A stretch of 7,927 bases of DNA from Bacillota bacterium (lineage in GTDB: Bacteria > Bacillota > Clostridia > Lachnospirales > Lachnospiraceae), in NCBI GenBank assembly GCA_023424235.1, contig JAFAEB010000313.1:1-7927 (forward strand), given 5' to 3'. The translations under genes were made by a program, and so were the position numbers. Positions 1 through 6,063 of the stretch are shown in pieces. The notes under the pieces are model-generated. The model worked only from the letters and a program-made list of their open reading frames with translations. It was not told where the DNA came from and did no database searches. Each line of letters starts with the position of its first letter. Within the stretch, counting starts at the first letter, position 1.

Positions 1-196
1 ATGTATTACTATCTGCAATGATATTGTCCATAAATAATGCAATAATTAATTCATCTTTTATTTCTGATTCGGTAGTTGACTTAAGACTAAACGTTGGTAT
101 GGAGTGATTTTTTTCTAAATAAATGACCGTTTTAAAGAGTAATATACCAGACATAATCAGTATAACGATAAATTGCCTTTTTTTACTAATCTTCAT
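1..196 (-). CDS. N-terminus of a small exported or membrane-anchored protein (3' end outside window)
   Basis: The reading frame opens at ATG 196-194, preceded by an AAGGTGA ribosome binding site about 5 nt upstream, and stays open for 65 codons to the left edge. The first residues are basic (MKISKKRQ), followed by a hydrophobic stretch at about residues 9-27 and then a polar segment. This is the layout of an uncleaved signal anchor or a signal peptide. No cysteine lipobox is visible. The polar part (residues 43-60, with EIKDELIIALF) faintly recalls small secreted clostridial proteins of the DUF3888 type, but that is a weak guess. The function is unknown. It lies about 90 nt downstream of the phosphotransferase gene and could be read from the same transcript. 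Confidence 0.6.
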   Translation of the reverse strand, partial: MKISKKRQFIVILIMSGILLFKTVIYLEKNHSIPTFSLKSTTESEIKDELIIALFMDNIIADSNT

Positions 197-286
197 GACT
201 TCACCTTTGGCATCAATTCATTACAATATATTAAAGCCTAAAATAAATATTCGCCTTTGAGAACGATTGTGTAATACATTTAAACT

Positions 287-1090
287 CTAAGCCTTCTCAA
301 TAAATTTAAAAAGCCATTCTCTCTCCTGCCTTGAGTTTTCATTATCATGCATAATATTGTCATATAATCTTCGGGTTGCTACAATTGGTAAGCATTTAAA
401 GATGTGTTCTTGCTTGATTCCTGATAATTTACAATAGTACGATAAATAATCTTTTGTAAAATTTACAAATACTTCCGATATTGCTTCTCCTAATAAAGGC
501 TTTATTATAGGTGAATTTAAAGTCATATAACTCCATGCAACATCTAATACGGGATTTCCAGAACAAGCACCATTCCAATCAATAACAATATATTTATCAG
601 CTTTACCTATGATATTCAATGGCTGAAAATCACCATGGCATAGCTTATTATCAATCGGAATACAATCAAGCAGGCTGAGTAATAATTGAGTCTTGTCTCC
701 TAAATTGCTCCTTAGCTCTAAAATACGATTTTTTAAAAATTCATATTGTGTTGGTAGCTCATTTATCTCTTTCTTGTGTATATCATAATGCATTTGTGCA
801 AATTTATTAGCTAATTCACTTTTGTAAATACCATTTAAAAGTGGTTCTGCCATAATCTCACCATTTATACGCTCATATATTAATGCCTTTTTACCGTTTA
901 AATCAATTGAACCAATATATTTGGGTATCTCAAGTGTAAATTTATTTAATAATTGTCCAATAAACATCTCATTATTTATCACATCATCGCTTACATGTGG
1001 CTTATATATTTTTAGTACCTCGGCATTTCCCCATTCATATACATTGGATGTGCCACCACTTCCCACCTTTTTACCTATCATTTCTTTCAT
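287..1090 (-). CDS. APH/choline kinase-fold phosphotransferase
   Basis: This is a 267-residue protein of the aminoglycoside phosphotransferase / choline kinase superfamily, which transfers the ATP gamma-phosphate to a hydroxyl of a small molecule in the cytoplasm. An N-lobe glycine-rich loop (GSGGTSNVYEWG, residues 10-21) is followed by a likely ATP-binding lysine at K27 (LKIYK). The catalytic loop is HGDFQPLN at 152-159, with D154 as catalytic base and N159 as metal ligand. IDWNGA follows, with D171 as the second metal ligand, and then NPVLDVAW (179-186), typical of the family. All key residues are present and the length is normal. The start is ATG 1090, with GAGG 6 nt upstream; a second ATG three codons in is too far from it. 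The substrate cannot be named. Family members include antibiotic resistance enzymes and many clostridial kinases of unknown target. Confidence 0.88.
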   Translation of the reverse strand: MKEMIGKKVGSGGTSNVYEWGNAEVLKIYKPHVSDDVINNEMFIGQLLNKFTLEIPKYIGSIDLNGKKALIYERINGEIMAEPLLNGIYKSELANKFAQMHYDIHKKEINELPTQYEFLKNRILELRSNLGDKTQLLLSLLDCIPIDNKLCHGDFQPLNIIGKADKYIVIDWNGACSGNPVLDVAWSYMTLNSPIIKPLLGEAISEVFVNFTKDYLSYYCKLSGIKQEHIFKCLPIVATRRLYDNIMHDNENSRQEREWLFKFIEKA

Positions 1091-1169
1091 CTAACACCTC
1101 AATAAGTAATATATTAGCTGTTACAAAATCTATAACTATCGTGACACAATAAAAAAATGCGTATATTAA

Positions 1170-1451
1170 TTAATCTACTCTATATTTGGTCCAAAATGGC
1201 ATTAATAATCCTATAAGTACTTCATATATAATAAATCCATAAAAAAAATAATTTGAACGAGAGTGTAATTGTAATAAAAGGTTTAGCAACAACGGAGCTG
1301 TAATAATCAATGCATTTATTATTCGAAATCTAGACTTTACATTGTATTGTAATCCACAATTCTTACAAACTATTGGTTTATAAGAAAACATAGCTGATTT
1401 AAAAACTTCTTTCCACTTAAATTCACTTGTACAATTTCTGCATTTTTGCAT
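1170..1451 (-). CDS. CxxC-20-CxxC-type zinc-ribbon membrane protein
   Basis: This 93-residue protein has an N-terminal zinc-ribbon pattern: CRNC at residues 4-7 and CKNC at 29-32, with 21 residues between the pairs. Two hydrophobic segments follow, at about 44-62 and 67-86, joined by a short polar loop. The arrangement matches the small Firmicute family known as cxxc_20_cxxc (TIGR04104), whose role is unknown. The Zn ribbon is expected to bind one metal ion, and the protein should sit in the membrane as a two-helix hairpin. The start ATG has a strong GGGAGG 9 nt upstream, which settles it. It is separated from the phosphotransferase by about 80 nt, so it could be cotranscribed with it. Confidence 0.75.
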   Translation of the reverse strand: MQKCRNCTSEFKWKEVFKSAMFSYKPIVCKNCGLQYNVKSRFRIINALIITAPLLLNLLLQLHSRSNYFFYGFIIYEVLIGLLMPFWTKYRVD

Positions 1452-1582
1452 TACAATTATCCTCCCTTATCAGAATAACTAACTTACATATCAGTGAGTA
1501 TCATATCTAATCTACCTTAACTCTTGTGACGCTTTTAAAAGAATTACGAAGTAACTTACCTAATATCATCTTATTTGATAAT

Positions 1583-2049
1583 CTAAATATATCTATCTGT
1601 TAGTACTTTAAATTCTGGCTCTTTTTTAAATGAGCTATAACACACTTTACCACTAAACTCAAGAATTTTTTGAAACCTAAAACTACTATAGTTCATTACT
1701 TCCTTTTTGGAAACCCATATTACATTCTCGATTCATCAGAAATCCTTGGTTGTCCGCTAATATAATCACAAATAAAATCAAGTATTACTTTTGTCGGAAC
1801 ATTGGTAACTCCATCATAATCTAGATGTTTTCCAACATTTAAATAGACACCTACAAGGCATCTAACTGAAGCCCTGATTCCGTTCTCTTCAAGTATTTCA
1901 CGTAAAACAGCTTCTTCAAGATTTTCGCCTATTTCAATCTGTCCACCAGTTGCATCCCAACCTCTATTTTGAGTTTTTATAAGCAGCATATTTCCGTTTT
2001 AATCTTCAACATAACCAGATGCAGCAACAATATATGTAGGGAATCCCAT
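1583..2049 (-). pseudogene. Nudix hydrolase pseudogene (nonsense codon plus frameshift)
   Basis: Nudix enzymes hydrolyse nucleoside diphosphates linked to another group. A start ATG at 2049-2047 has GGAGG 9 nt upstream and reads MGFPTYIVAASGYVED, then an in-frame TAA at 2001-1999 (codon 17). The frame continues with NGNMLLIKTQNRGW and a complete Nudix box (restored residues 36-58: G, E at +6, RE, EE, G). After ISDES the frame is lost at about 1729-1731. Adding one base there restores ENVIWVSKKEVMNYSSFRF and a normal C-terminal part ending at TAG 1585-1583. The repaired protein is 155 residues, a usual Nudix length. The longest unbroken piece, 1720-1989, is only 89 codons and lacks the first strand and the C-terminal helix, so it is unlikely to fold. 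Two independent lesions favour true decay over one sequencing error. Confidence 0.85.
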
Positions 2050-2080
2050 TTTCCTTAACCTCCATATAACTTTCAATTTA

Positions 2081-2165
2081 CTAATTCCTAAAATCTTTAC
2101 TAATATGTATATAATTAATTTGTCTCATCTTAGGATGATAATTCATAACACCGATAATATTAATA
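2081..2165 (-). pseudogene. possible fragment of a GNAT acetyltransferase
   Basis: Directly after the methyltransferase stop, one frame reads DINIIGVMNYHPKMRQINY and then IHISKDFRN before TAG at 2083-2081. The pattern of a strand (IIGVMNYHP), then a second strand ending in a charged loop with R-N where a Gly-rich acetyl-CoA loop would begin, resembles the middle of a GNAT domain. No start codon or ribosome binding site belongs to it, and the rest of the domain is missing, so it cannot be a working gene. It could be ordinary spacer DNA that happens to be open. The evidence is similarity of pattern only. Confidence 0.25.
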
Positions 2166-3008
2166 TCAGCTATTACTTTTTTGAACAACATAAATAATAT
2201 TCATGCCACAGTCTAAGGTACCTGGTAATTTAGTAAATTGGATTTCTTTTTCCACAATTAGCTCCCAAAATTCTTTATCATTACGTGCTTTTTCCAAAGC
2301 TTCATCTCCTGATTGAGTAAACAATCCAGCAGAACTACGCTCAATTATTTTAACAGGAAACTGGCTAAATAGATCATCCATTTGATCACTTCTCATCATA
2401 TGGACATAGTGTTTACTAGGTACAGGATAATGCTCTTCATCTTGGACTCCTGTATCAAAAACCCATTTGGTAGCTTCAATACCAAACTGGTCTTTTTCAT
2501 ATCTTATACCATCAAGATAGTATAGTGAAGCCCCAATAAAACTCATAGCTCCTACGATAATAAGACCTCCTGGTTTTAAAACTCTAAGCATCTCATCAAC
2601 ACCATCTTTTTCTTTATCTAATAAATAGTTAATTACACCACCTATACATACGATACAGTCAAAAGATGAATCTGGAAAAACACCCATATTAAGCATATCT
2701 AATACATGAAATGACTCTATCTTGTTAAATAGCCCTAAATCTTTCATTTTAGATTTATTAAATTCTATCTGATGTTCGGATATATCGGCTACCGTTAAAG
2801 ACTTACAAACTTGAACTATATCTTTCGTGTATCTACCTGAACCTGCACCAATTTCTAAAACGTTATCATGAGATTTGATATATCGGCTTAAGACTTCTAA
2901 ATGTACTCGATAAAGAAGTTCACCCTGACCATCTTTTTCAAGGCGTGTCCATTCACGGTCTCCATAATTGTTATATCTTTCCCTTGGAATTTCTGGGTTG
3001 TAACTCAT
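2166..3008 (-). CDS. class I SAM-dependent methyltransferase
   Basis: This is a 280-residue cytoplasmic methyltransferase with a Rossmann-type fold. Motif I, the S-adenosylmethionine loop, is LEIGAGSGRY at residues 51-60. The acidic end of strand 2 is VADIS (D75). VLDM at 102-105 contributes the residue near the adenine, and FDCIVCIGGVINYL (116-129) is the motif IV region. The LRVLKPGGLIIVG segment (141-153) is the usual strand 5/helix hairpin of the Methyltransf_11/25 group. A further 120 C-terminal residues, without a recognised motif, probably form the substrate cap. The start ATG has AAGGAG about 8 nt upstream. The substrate is unknown, since small-molecule, antibiotic and protein methyltransferases share this fold. 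It is separated by about 100 nt from the upstream GNAT gene. Confidence 0.88.
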   Translation of the reverse strand: MSYNPEIPRERYNNYGDREWTRLEKDGQGELLYRVHLEVLSRYIKSHDNVLEIGAGSGRYTKDIVQVCKSLTVADISEHQIEFNKSKMKDLGLFNKIESFHVLDMLNMGVFPDSSFDCIVCIGGVINYLLDKEKDGVDEMLRVLKPGGLIIVGAMSFIGASLYYLDGIRYEKDQFGIEATKWVFDTGVQDEEHYPVPSKHYVHMMRSDQMDDLFSQFPVKIIERSSAGLFTQSGDEALEKARNDKEFWELIVEKEIQFTKLPGTLDCGMNIIYVVQKSNS

Positions 3009-3111
3009 AAACGCATCTCCTTTTTAATTTGTAATTTTCTGATATATAATGAAGGGGATAAATAGCTAACAGTACTATATAGACATTTGAATATTCCATA
3101 TAATTATGTTT

Positions 3112-3684
3112 CTACTCACTGTATGGTTTCATAATCCAATAGTCTCCATAACTCATTCCATTAACACTAACTAATCTATCATTTGTTTTATGAAAATTTA
3201 GCTTCACTAGAGCTTCTATTCGTTCCACTGCATAACTTGCGGCTTTCGTTGCTATCCTCTCAAAATTAAAAAGTTTAAAGGCTGCTTCCGTTATTAAAGT
3301 CATAATTTTATATAAGATATCATTTTTCTCATAATCACTTCTAACATCAACTCTCAGTATTCCTGATTCATTAAATTCATCATTCGATATTCGCTTAAAC
3401 ACTTCAATTGTCCCAATTACTTGATTCATTTCTTTATCTATAATTGCAAAACGAACATAACGCTTGCATTCATATTCCCATAACCAGAAATTAATTAGAT
3501 CTAACATTTTATCTTCTGTTTGATAATAAAAAATATTGCCATTACAATTGTCACTATTAAAAAACGGCAATGCATTTTTGTCGCTGTAAACCTTTAATAA
3601 ATCTTTTGTATCCTCTTTTGAAACTAAACGAAGTAAAAATCTCTTACTTTCTAAAACTGGGCATTGTTCAAACACTATACTCAT
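3112..3684 (-). CDS. GNAT-family N-acetyltransferase (RimJ/RimL-like)
   Basis: This 190-residue protein has the layout of RimJ/RimL-type GNAT enzymes, which move an acetyl group from acetyl-CoA to an amine. The N-terminus has the typical LESKRFLLRLVSKEDTKDLL (residues 11-30), followed by the central strand VIGTIEVFKRI and a strand with RVDV (ILRVDVRSDYEKNDI). It ends with the family pattern FERIATKAASYAVERIEALVKLNF and a final YGDYWIMKPY. The usual acetyl-CoA loop (Q/R-x-x-G-x-G/A) is degenerate here: RSDYEKNDI carries no glycines. Cofactor binding may therefore be altered or weak. The start ATG has a strong AGGGGG site about 5 nt upstream and overlaps by ATGA the end of the gene remnant just before it, so it was probably once translationally coupled. 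Confidence 0.8.
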   Translation of the reverse strand: MSIVFEQCPVLESKRFLLRLVSKEDTKDLLKVYSDKNALPFFNSDNCNGNIFYYQTEDKMLDLINFWLWEYECKRYVRFAIIDKEMNQVIGTIEVFKRISNDEFNESGILRVDVRSDYEKNDILYKIMTLITEAAFKLFNFERIATKAASYAVERIEALVKLNFHKTNDRLVSVNGMSYGDYWIMKPYSE

Positions 3685-3737
3685 ATTTCCCCCTGGTCTA
3701 TATTATCTAGATTAAAATGTAATCTCCCATCGTATCG
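3681..3737 (-). pseudogene. C-terminal remnant of a paralogue of the IS-interrupted gene
   Basis: One frame reads ERYDGRLHFNLDNIDQGEI and stops at TGA 3683-3681, overlapping the GNAT start codon by 4 nt. DGRLHFNLD matches the C-terminal DGRLHFNMD of the interrupted hypothetical gene (4074-4341), and the DNA under it is 24/27 identical. This is what remains of a second copy of that gene. The body of the gene is gone, and its 5' side joins the truncated P-loop gene directly, in another frame. It has no start codon of its own. Confidence 0.6.
3705..3731 (-). repeat. 27-bp imperfect direct repeat, copy 2
   Basis: This segment matches 4086-4112 at 24 of 27 positions in the same orientation, 381 bp apart. 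On the minus strand it begins GATGGGAGATTACA and encodes DGRLHFNLD. It marks homologous gene ends and is not a mobile repeat. Confidence 0.75.
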
Positions 3738-3738
3738 C

Positions 3739-3990
3739 TCACTCATCATATTCTTCTGGTGTTCTAGATACAAATTCATCCCAACTTTTCATTGTCTTGA
3801 AATAACATAAATTAGGAAATTCATTAGGTCTTACTTTGGTTAGAACTTTGTCAAGATTGTAATTTTCACCACAAAAATAAAGTCCTAATCTATCTGATAT
3901 CATTTTTACAAGAGTTGATTTTCCAGCATACGCAGTACCGTTGATAAAATAAACACTTTTTAATTTATATTTTATTTCTTCATAATTCAT
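3739..3990 (-). pseudogene. P-loop kinase-like gene, C-terminally truncated
   Basis: Only 83 residues remain from the preferred start, ATG 3990-3988, which has AGAGG within GGGAGAGGAAG about 6 nt upstream. The frame is open 12 codons further, to 4026, but without a comparable binding site. A Walker A motif, GTAYAGKST (residues 18-26), follows the strand VYFIN. This is the pattern of small shikimate/adenylate kinase-like P-loop proteins, several of which occur in clostridia at roughly 200 residues or more. No Walker B, lid or substrate-binding half is present. The frame ends in RTPEEYDE then TGA, immediately next to the remnant at 3681-3737. A deletion that fused the two genes explains this best. 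A short real protein is possible but would lack catalytic parts. Confidence 0.6.
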
Positions 3991-4073
3991 AACTTCCTCT
4001 CCCATCCAAATTAACTCATTTATCAAATAAGCGTTACAAATTGGAATTCCCCTTGTATATACATTGTGATAAT

Positions 4074-4341
4074 CTAAGCAAAAAGATCCATATTAAAGTG
4101 TAATCTCCCATCTTTATCACTTACATAAGGCTTGCGTTCCTTAATATATGTATACTCAGGGTATATTGATATTATATTTCTAAGCATAGATATAATAACT
4201 GGATGAATCGTTTTGTCATGCTCACTATTCATAACACAGCTTTTATTGCATAGCCAGTTTAGCATCACTTCTTTATACTTTTCTAATTCATCCTTAGCTA
4301 TGTCAAAAGGCATTTCAGAAAGACAAAGCCAAAAATACCAA
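4074..4341 (-). pseudogene. 3' half of IS-interrupted conserved hypothetical gene
   Basis: This is the C-terminal 89 residues of the gene whose 5' half is at 6055-6599. It begins SWYFWLCLSEMPFDIAKDEL, continues through a largely helical region (NSEHDKTIHPVIISMLRN) and ends KDGRLHFNMDLFA before TAG. Joined to the 5' half with one copy of the 9-bp target removed, the frame is unbroken and gives RPWFSSWYFWL across the join. The current frame can start only from a GTG at 4358-4356 that lies in the insertion sequence tip, without a ribosome binding site, so expression is doubtful. The family is, from memory, a conserved clostridial protein without a named domain. No catalytic motif is recognised. 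Confidence 0.85.
4086..4112 (-). repeat. 27-bp imperfect direct repeat, copy 1
   Basis: This is the partner of 3705-3731 (24/27 identical). It encodes DGRLHFNMD at the C-terminus of the interrupted hypothetical gene. Beyond it the two copies diverge, although both have a purine-rich AAGGGGAA or AGGGGGAAA stretch shortly downstream. Confidence 0.75.
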
Positions 4342-4350
4342 CTCGAAAAC
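4342..4350. repeat. target site duplication, left copy
   Basis: CTCGAAAAC is repeated exactly at 6055-6063 on the other side of the insertion sequence. Both copies lie inside the reading frame of the interrupted gene (minus strand GTTTTCGAG, encoding part of WFS). Confidence 0.85.
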
Positions 4351-4351
4351 A

Positions 4352-4365
4352 AGGGCACTGAAAAA
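4352..4365 (+). repeat. left terminal inverted repeat of the IS
   Basis: AGGGCACTGAAAAA is identical over 14 bases to the reverse complement of 6041-6054. The next base differs (C against G). The left end lies on the 3' side of the transposase gene. Confidence 0.85.
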
Positions 4366-4387
4366 CTTTAGTATTTCAGTATGATAT

Positions 4388-4459
4388 CTCTGAGCAAACA
4401 AATAAATAGATTCCAAATTCAATTTGTTTATGATTTGGAGTCTATTTTTGTTTGCAGAG
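4388..4459 (-). terminator. long stem-loop after the transposase gene
   Basis: The arms at about 4388-4418 and 4433-4459 pair over more than 20 bases: CTCT with AGAG, then GCAAACAAA with TTTGTTTGC, then the AATAGATTCCAAAT side. Two small bulges interrupt the stem and the loop is about 14 nt. It starts 8 nt beyond the transposase stop codon. No U-tract follows on the minus strand, so it may act as a weak terminator or as a transcript-protecting hairpin rather than a standard intrinsic terminator. Confidence 0.55.
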
Positions 4460-4466
4460 GATTATT

Positions 4467-5930
4467 TCATTCTTTATAATCATCCAATAATTTTAAAATC
4501 CGTTTCAAATTAACTGTAAATAACGCCATCGCCCCTTGCATTTCCATACCAATAAGACCTGATGATGATGCAACATCATAACCATGTCTGTGTTTTAATT
4601 CACTATTTTTCGCTTCAATTTTATACCGTTCTTTTGCCTTGCTTTTAAAATATTCACTTTCTTGAAACTCTATTTGAGATTTATGAATATTACTTTTAAT
4701 TGTAACAGAATATGTTTTTGTCTTAGCTCCTTCTTTGTAGCAACCATCTTTAAGTGGACAATTTATGCATTTCTCCACATCAAAGTAATAGCAGTCTTGC
4801 TGATTACCACTTGCATTTTTCTTTCCCTGACGTGCCTTTCGAATTGCCATGTGACCTGCTTTACAAACATACATTCCAGCATCTTTATTATAATGAAATT
4901 CATCTTCTTTTTTTCTGAAGCCCTGGGTAACACTTGGATTTAATTTTGCTACAAGCTTTATATTTTCCTTTTCTGCAAGTTCAATATTTCCTTTTTCCGA
5001 ATATGCCGCATCACCTATAATTGTGTCTATCTCCATTCCCGTTTCTTTACTTTTGTCATAGAGTATTTCTAATTCTTTTCCATCGCTTTTCTCTCCAGTT
5101 GTGATAGTTGCCGCTGTAATGATTCGTTCCTCTGTCATTGCTATATGCGTTTTATATCCAAAGAATGAACTTTCAGCTGTTTTATGTCCTACTCTTGCTT
5201 CCGTATCATTTGATGAAGTTAAATGTTCTAAGTCATCTTGGAGAGTTTCTTCTAGTAAATTTATTTTTTCTTGCACCTTAGGATAATGCTGTATTTCTTC
5301 ATTTTTCTTTATTACCTGTATTAATTCTTTGCAATATTCTATTTCTTTATCTAAACTGTCTTCTGTATTTTTTGTTGGAAATTTATTTCGCATAGTATCA
5401 TCAATCTGATAGATAACTTTTCTTAGCTGCTTGGATTTATCTTGTAAAATTTCGCGAGGTGATTTCTGATTATATCTTGCCTTTGTATGTGTTGCATCAA
5501 CAATAATGGACTTGGATTTTATAATTCCTTTTTCCAATGCTATAGAAACTGTCTTATTTATTAGCATATCCAAAAGATTTACATCTTTTAATCTTAACTT
5601 GCGGAATTTAGTAAGTGAACTTGGATTGATAACCTCTTCCTCTGGAGCCATATCCAAAAAATATTTAAATGACATGTCGTATTTAGAGCGTTCTACAATA
5701 TCTACATCCGATAAGTCATAAATGGACTTAAGTAATAGGTATTTGAACAACCTAATTGGGCTAATTGCATTACGACCGTTATCTAAACAATATTTATCTA
5801 TTAATTCTTCAAATACAAAACTAAAATCAATAAGTTCATTGATTCTTCGAAGAAGATTATCTTTTGGGACCACAAGATTATAAATATCTATATATGGACT
5901 TAAAATTAGTTTTTGTTGCTGCTCTAACAT
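4467..5930 (-). CDS. IS1182-family DDE transposase
   Basis: This is a full-length 487-residue transposase that cuts and joins the ends of its own element. The N-terminal part (residues about 15-120, with LDNGRNAISPIRLFKYLLLKS and the PSSLTKFRK pattern) is the InsH-type DNA-binding domain. The catalytic core carries D145 (IIVDATHTKA), D307 (IIGDAAYSEKGN) and E439 (RYKIEAKNSELKHRHG), the expected DDE triad, separated by a charged helical insertion at about 160-240. A cysteine cluster between the second D and the E (C356, C380, C388, C391, C397) probably binds zinc, as in the DDE_Tnp_1_6 group. The start ATG 5930 has GGCGGTGA about 7 nt upstream. No stop or frameshift is present, so it should be functional. 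Confidence 0.95.
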   Translation of the reverse strand: MLEQQQKLILSPYIDIYNLVVPKDNLLRRINELIDFSFVFEELIDKYCLDNGRNAISPIRLFKYLLLKSIYDLSDVDIVERSKYDMSFKYFLDMAPEEEVINPSSLTKFRKLRLKDVNLLDMLINKTVSIALEKGIIKSKSIIVDATHTKARYNQKSPREILQDKSKQLRKVIYQIDDTMRNKFPTKNTEDSLDKEIEYCKELIQVIKKNEEIQHYPKVQEKINLLEETLQDDLEHLTSSNDTEARVGHKTAESSFFGYKTHIAMTEERIITAATITTGEKSDGKELEILYDKSKETGMEIDTIIGDAAYSEKGNIELAEKENIKLVAKLNPSVTQGFRKKEDEFHYNKDAGMYVCKAGHMAIRKARQGKKNASGNQQDCYYFDVEKCINCPLKDGCYKEGAKTKTYSVTIKSNIHKSQIEFQESEYFKSKAKERYKIEAKNSELKHRHGYDVASSSGLIGMEMQGAMALFTVNLKRILKLLDDYKE

Positions 5931-5961
5931 AAAGGTATCACCGCCTATAATTGATATATAT

Positions 5962-5967
5962 ATTATA
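5962..5967 (-). promoter_or_regulatory. possible -10 box of the transposase promoter
   Basis: On the minus strand a perfect TATAAT sits in GGTATAATATAT about 32 nt before the transposase start codon and directly after the outer terminator hairpin. No convincing -35 hexamer is seen 16-18 bases upstream, since that region falls inside the hairpin arm. This would be a weak promoter. Confidence 0.4.
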
Positions 5968-5969
5968 CC

Positions 5970-6018
5970 AAAAAAGCACTATAAATGCTTGGATTTCCAA
6001 GATTTATAATGCTTTTTT
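5970..6018. terminator. bidirectional intrinsic terminator upstream of the transposase
   Basis: A strong stem has arms GCACTATAAATGCTTGG (5976-5992) and CCAAGATTTATAATGC (5997-6012), a 4-nt loop, one bulged G and one mismatch. It is flanked by A6 on one side and T7 on the other, so it works as a hairpin plus U-tract in either direction. It lies between the IS right end and the transposase promoter. It should stop readthrough from the interrupted gene into the transposase, a known way for insertion sequences to limit their own activation. Confidence 0.75.
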
Positions 6019-6032
6019 TGAGAACTTTTTTT

Positions 6033-6055
6033 GAGGGCACTTTTTCAGTGCCCTC
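6033..6055. repeat. palindrome at the IS right tip
   Basis: GAGGGCACT (6033-6041) and AGTGCCCTC (6047-6055) form a perfect 9-bp stem with a 5-nt loop. The outer arm is the terminal inverted repeat plus one base of target. The left end of the element has no such inner copy, so the two ends are asymmetric. Confidence 0.7.
6041..6054 (-). repeat. right terminal inverted repeat of the IS
   Basis: Reading inward on the minus strand this is AGGGCACTGAAAAA, matching the left end 14/14. It supplies the TGA (6047-6045) that ends the truncated 5' half of the interrupted gene. Confidence 0.85.
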
Positions 6056-6063
6056 TCGAAAAC
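6055..6063. repeat. target site duplication, right copy
   Basis: This is an exact copy of 4342-4350 (CTCGAAAAC). It directly abuts the right terminal repeat. Confidence 0.85.

Larger units (their letters stand above)
4351..6054 (-). mobile_element. IS1182-family insertion sequence, intact
   Basis: The element is about 1.7 kb. It has one long transposase gene, 14-bp terminal inverted repeats (4352-4365 and 6041-6054) and a perfect 9-bp target duplication outside them. One extra A at 4351 lies between the left duplication and the left repeat, so the left boundary is uncertain by one base. Large stem-loops flank the transposase on both sides. The gene is unbroken and the duplication unmutated, so insertion appears recent and the element may still be mobile. 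It landed in codons of a hypothetical gene in the same orientation as that gene. Confidence 0.9.

Noticed and set aside
221..276. Weak inverted repeat ATTACAAT / ATTGTGTAAT in the spacer after the phosphotransferase
   Set aside because: Only about six pairs form before mismatches, the loop is long and AT-rich, and there is no U-tract. It is not supported as a terminator.
1091..1169. Integron-type attC core sites (a GTTAGAT match near 1088-1094)
   Set aside because: The single match overlaps the phosphotransferase start codon and has no RYYYAAC partner at a suitable distance. The other spacers show no repeated pair either, and no integrase is present.
1500..1529. Possible promoter before the zinc-ribbon gene (minus-strand TCACAA, 18 nt, TATGAT)
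   Set aside because: The -35 match is poor, and AT-rich spacers give such -10 matches by chance.
1720..1989. The 89-codon frame as a short functional Nudix protein
   Set aside because: It lacks a ribosome binding site at its first ATG, while a strong site and start lie 20 codons upstream in the same frame. Both missing ends of the fold are encoded in adjoining sequence, so it is part of a pseudogene.
4662..5721. Plus-strand open frames of 61-93 codons inside the transposase
   Set aside because: They lie antisense to a clear full-length transposase, have no ribosome binding sites or recognisable domains, and are shadows of its codon usage.
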